Shown in pieces: positions 37,594-39,911 of a stretch of 39,911 nt of DNA. The notes below the pieces were generated by a model, which was given only the letters and a program-made list of their open reading frames with translations, was not told where the DNA came from and ran no database searches. The translations under genes were made by a program, and so were the position numbers. The stretch's first letter is position 1. Every line of letters starts with the position of its first letter. Source of the stretch: Phenylobacterium sp. (lineage in GTDB: Bacteria; Pseudomonadota; Alphaproteobacteria; Caulobacterales; Caulobacteraceae); the NCBI RefSeq assembly GCF_030698145.1, contig NZ_JAUYNW010000055.1:1-39911 (forward strand). Reading direction: 5' to 3'.

Positions 37594-38325
37594 ATGCAGA
37601 CCTCGAACGAACAGACCCCGCCCGCCCCGCGGATCCTGATGGTCGATGACGACCCAGGCATCCGCGACGTCGTCTCCGATTTCCTCGGCAAGCACGGCTA
37701 CGCCGTCGAGACCGCGGGAGACGCGCGCGAGATGGCCCAGGCGCTGGAACGCGGCCCCGTCGACTTGATCGTGCTGGACGTCATGCTGCCTGGCGAGGAC
37801 GGCCTGGCCATCTGCCGCCGCCTGGCGGTGGGCGACGGCCCGCCGATCATCATGCTGTCGGCCATGGGCGAGGACACCGACCGCATCGTCGGTCTGGAGC
37901 TCGGCGCCGACGACTACCTGTCCAAGCCCTGCAATCCGCGCGAGCTGCTGGCCCGGGTGCGCGCAGTGCTGCGCCGGGCCGAACAGCGCGGCCAGGCCGG
38001 CGCGGCCACTGCCGGCTGCGAGTTCGCGGGCTGGCGCTTCGACCTGGTCCGGCGTGAGCTGCGCTCCCCGCAGGGGGTGGTGGTCAACCTGTCGTCGGGC
38101 GAGTTCTCCCTGCTGCGCACGTTCGTGGAGCGGCCACAGCGGGTGCTGACCCGTGACCAGCTACTGGAATTCGCGCGCGGCCCCGACTCCGACGCCTTCG
38201 ACCGGGCCATCGACGTGCAGATCAGCCGGCTGCGGCGTAAGCTGGACGACGGCGGCGGCCAGGACCTGATCCGCACGATCCGCAACGAGGGCTACATGTT
38301 CACCGCCAAGGTGAAGCGCACGTGA
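37594..38325 (+). CDS. OmpR-family response regulator
   Basis: The 243-residue regulator has a receiver domain (ILMVDDDPGIRDVV, phospho-acceptor D62 in IVLDVMLPGEDG, conserved Lys in YLSKPCNPREL) and a C-terminal winged-helix DNA-binding domain (VVNLSSGEFSLLRTF, RVLTRDQLLEFARG, DVQISRLRRKL, IRTIRNEGYMF). ATG at 37594; the frame extends upstream through the hydrolase gene but that part is not coding. Its TGA overlaps the kinase GTG as GTGA, so the pair is coupled. Confidence 0.94.
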   Translation: MQTSNEQTPPAPRILMVDDDPGIRDVVSDFLGKHGYAVETAGDAREMAQALERGPVDLIVLDVMLPGEDGLAICRRLAVGDGPPIIMLSAMGEDTDRIVGLELGADDYLSKPCNPRELLARVRAVLRRAEQRGQAGAATAGCEFAGWRFDLVRRELRSPQGVVVNLSSGEFSLLRTFVERPQRVLTRDQLLEFARGPDSDAFDRAIDVQISRLRRKLDDGGGQDLIRTIRNEGYMFTAKVKRT

Positions 38326-39671
38326 GGTTCCCCTGGTCAGGACGACCGACGGCCTCACTGTTCGGCCAGCTCCTGGCCCTGATCGGCATCAGCCTGGTGG
38401 CCGCCCAGATCATCAGCCTGACGATGTTGTTCAACCTGCCGCCGCCGGCCCCGGACTTCTATCGGATCAGCGAGATCGTCGCGGCCTTCCGCGGCGCCAC
38501 GCCAACCTTCACGGAACGCCCGCCGCTGACGGTCAAGATCGTCGACTCCGCGCCAACCCAGGTGATGGAAGGCCGGATCGCGCCGCTGATCCGCCATCAA
38601 CTGGCCGTGTCCCTGGGCGTGCCCGACGAACGGGTGGTGATCGCCTCGACATCGCGCTTCCCCGTCTCGGACCGCCGGGTGTTCCGCATCGTGCGCGACC
38701 GCATGGCGCGCGACGGCGGCGAGCGCGAGGAGCATTTCCTGATCGCGCCGTTCGACGTGGCGGTCCGGCAACCCGACGGCAAGTGGATGGTGGTCCGGCC
38801 CGAGCGCGGTATCGGCCTCGATCCCTGGCAGCAGCGGATCATCCTGTGGTTCCTGCTCTCAGGCCTGGCCATGGTCCCGGTGGCCTATGTGTTCGCGCGA
38901 CGCCTCTCGGCGCCCATCGGCCTGTTCGCCGACGCCGCCGAGCGGCTGGGCCGCGATCCCCGCGCCGCGCCGCTGTCGCTGAAGGGTCCAGCCGAGGTGG
39001 CCATCGCCGCGCGGGCGTTCAACGACATGCAGGAACGCCTGCGCCGCTATGTCGAGGACCGCACCGCCATGGTCGGAGCCATCGCCCACGACCTACGCAC
39101 CCCGCTCACCCGCCTGCGGTTCCGCATCGAGAGCGCGCCCGAGGACACCCGCGCCAAGATGGTCGCCGACATCGATCAGATGGAGGAGATGATTTCCGCG
39201 GCCCTGACTTTCGTGCGCGACGCCACCCGCGCCGGAGCGCGGACGCCGCTGGAGCTCTCGTCGCTGCTGGAAAGCGTCTGCGACGAGATGGCCGAGACCG
39301 GGGCCGACACCGAGGTCGAGCGCGGCGAGAAGGTGGTGTTGCATGGCGATCCGGTGGCCCTGCGCCGGATGTTCACGAACCTGCTCGACAACGCGGTCAA
39401 GTACGGCGGCCGGGCCCGGGCGCGGGTGTTCCGCGACGGCGCCAGCGCCGTGGTCGAGATCGAAGACGACGGTCCCGGTATCCCGGCCGAGGACCGCGAA
39501 CGGGTCTTCGAACCCTTCTATCGCCGCGAACCCTCGCGCAGCCGCCAGACCGGCGGCATCGGCCTGGGCCTGGCCGTGGTGCGTTCGGTGGCCCGTGGCC
39601 ACGGCGGCGACGTGTCCCTGGTCAACCGTGAGGGCGGCGGGCTGACGGCGCGGGTCCAGCTGCCGCTCTAA
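38322..39671 (+). CDS. EnvZ-like sensor histidine kinase
   Basis: A 449-residue membrane sensor kinase. Membrane helices are at about 14-37 and 172-192, with a periplasmic loop of about 130 residues between them that holds no known domain. Then come HAMP (about 193-245), the phospho-accepting H256 (IAHDLRTPLTRLR), and an ATPase domain with NLLDNAVKYGG, DDGPGIPAEDRERVFEPFYR and GGIGLGLAVVRSV. The start is GTG at 38322, overlapping the regulator stop. The signal is unknown. The partner is the preceding OmpR-type regulator. Confidence 0.93.
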   Translation: MRFPWSGRPTASLFGQLLALIGISLVAAQIISLTMLFNLPPPAPDFYRISEIVAAFRGATPTFTERPPLTVKIVDSAPTQVMEGRIAPLIRHQLAVSLGVPDERVVIASTSRFPVSDRRVFRIVRDRMARDGGEREEHFLIAPFDVAVRQPDGKWMVVRPERGIGLDPWQQRIILWFLLSGLAMVPVAYVFARRLSAPIGLFADAAERLGRDPRAAPLSLKGPAEVAIAARAFNDMQERLRRYVEDRTAMVGAIAHDLRTPLTRLRFRIESAPEDTRAKMVADIDQMEEMISAALTFVRDATRAGARTPLELSSLLESVCDEMAETGADTEVERGEKVVLHGDPVALRRMFTNLLDNAVKYGGRARARVFRDGASAVVEIEDDGPGIPAEDRERVFEPFYRREPSRSRQTGGIGLGLAVVRSVARGHGGDVSLVNREGGGLTARVQLPL

Positions 39672-39759
39672 GCATTTGTTGCTTCACCGCAATTGTCGGG
39701 TAACGCCGGTCTGGTCTTGAAAGACCTACGCCCCGGTGAACCTGACGGTTGGCCACGGT

Positions 39760-39911
39760 TCAGGTAGAGCAGACTAGGCGGTAGTGACGATTTAGGATTC
39801 CCTGACTGGCGCTGTTCTGATTCAACGCTTCTCTTTGGAGGGTGTGTTGGAAGGCGAGGTTCTTCGGGACGATCAGTGGGCGCGGATCGAGCCGTTCGTG
39901 CCGGGCGGTCG
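39760..39911 (+). mobile_element. Probable left end of an IS5-family insertion sequence
   Basis: The transposase-like start at 39844 implies an insertion sequence whose left end lies close upstream; the stated left boundary is approximate. The right end and any target duplication are outside the window. Confidence 0.45.
39844..39911 (+). CDS. Start of an IS5-type transposase (cut by window edge)
   Basis: From GTG 39844 (or TTG 39847) the frame reads LEGEVLRDDQWARIEPFVPGG and runs off the window. The pattern DDQWARIEPFVP is typical of the N-terminus of IS5-family transposases (DUF4096-like). A GGAGGG lies 5 bases upstream as ribosome site. The left inverted repeat of the element should lie between about 39760 and 39840 but cannot be set without the right end. 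The 172 bases between the kinase stop and this start hold two weak hairpins and no gene. Confidence 0.65.
   Translation, partial: MLEGEVLRDDQWARIEPFVPGG

Noticed and set aside
39690..39770. Possible small RNA or terminator after the kinase gene
   Set aside because: GGTCTT/AAGACC has only a two-base loop and the ACCTGA/TCAGGT pair is wide; no T-run follows either.

Overview
The window is a high-GC chromosomal segment from an alphaproteobacterium, most likely Caulobacterales (Caulobacter/Phenylobacterium type). The evidence is the housekeeping order (pyrE-pdxJ-acpS, lepB-rnc-era, rpoZ-rsh), the sigF/nrsF/bufferin locus typical of Caulobacter relatives, and tightly packed genes with start/stop overlaps. 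No rRNA, tRNA or CRISPR array was seen. I place 42 protein genes, two of them cut by the window edges, plus one pseudogene fragment.

Left part (1-6634): a minus-strand housekeeping cluster reading rightmost first: pyrE, pdxJ, acpS, then lepB, rnc and era (era runs off the left edge). A small accessory island (1970-4782: EamA exporter, TetR regulator with a clear operator, PEP mutase/isocitrate lyase-like enzyme, SnoaL-like protein, strong terminator) separates lepB from acpS.

Accessory block (6712-16339): a glutathione S-transferase, a GNAT acetyltransferase, a decayed amidohydrolase fragment, a TonB-dependent receptor, a Tat-exported beta-propeller/amidohydrolase fusion, a lipoprotein of the D-aminoacylase family, and a small secreted protein. 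The receptor and the two hydrolases look like one uptake-and-degradation module for an acylated or peptidic compound.

Stress-control block (16616-23064): rsh (ppGpp synthetase/hydrolase) and rpoZ, then the ECF sigma factor SigF and its membrane anti-sigma NrsF, divergent from a complete bufferin operon: bufA (Cys-rich precursor), bufB (MNIO/DUF692), bufC (DUF2063) and bufD (DoxX). Both divergent transcripts carry the same promoter, GTAACC-N16-CGAA, so the system appears autoregulated. This is the most interesting system in the window: by family knowledge it makes a post-translationally modified copper-binding peptide. rsh has no ATG/GTG/TTG start and seems to begin at a CTG that overlaps the rpoZ stop behind a near-ideal Shine-Dalgarno.

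Right part (23051-39671): folK, a NYN-domain protein with UdgB, a CDF-like transporter, dapA-smpB-GNAT, soluble lytic transglycosylase, a TetR regulator, two RNA methyltransferases, hrpB helicase, an APC amino-acid permease, a metallo-beta-lactamase fold hydrolase and an OmpR/EnvZ-like two-component pair. The right edge cuts into what looks like the start of an IS5-type transposase.
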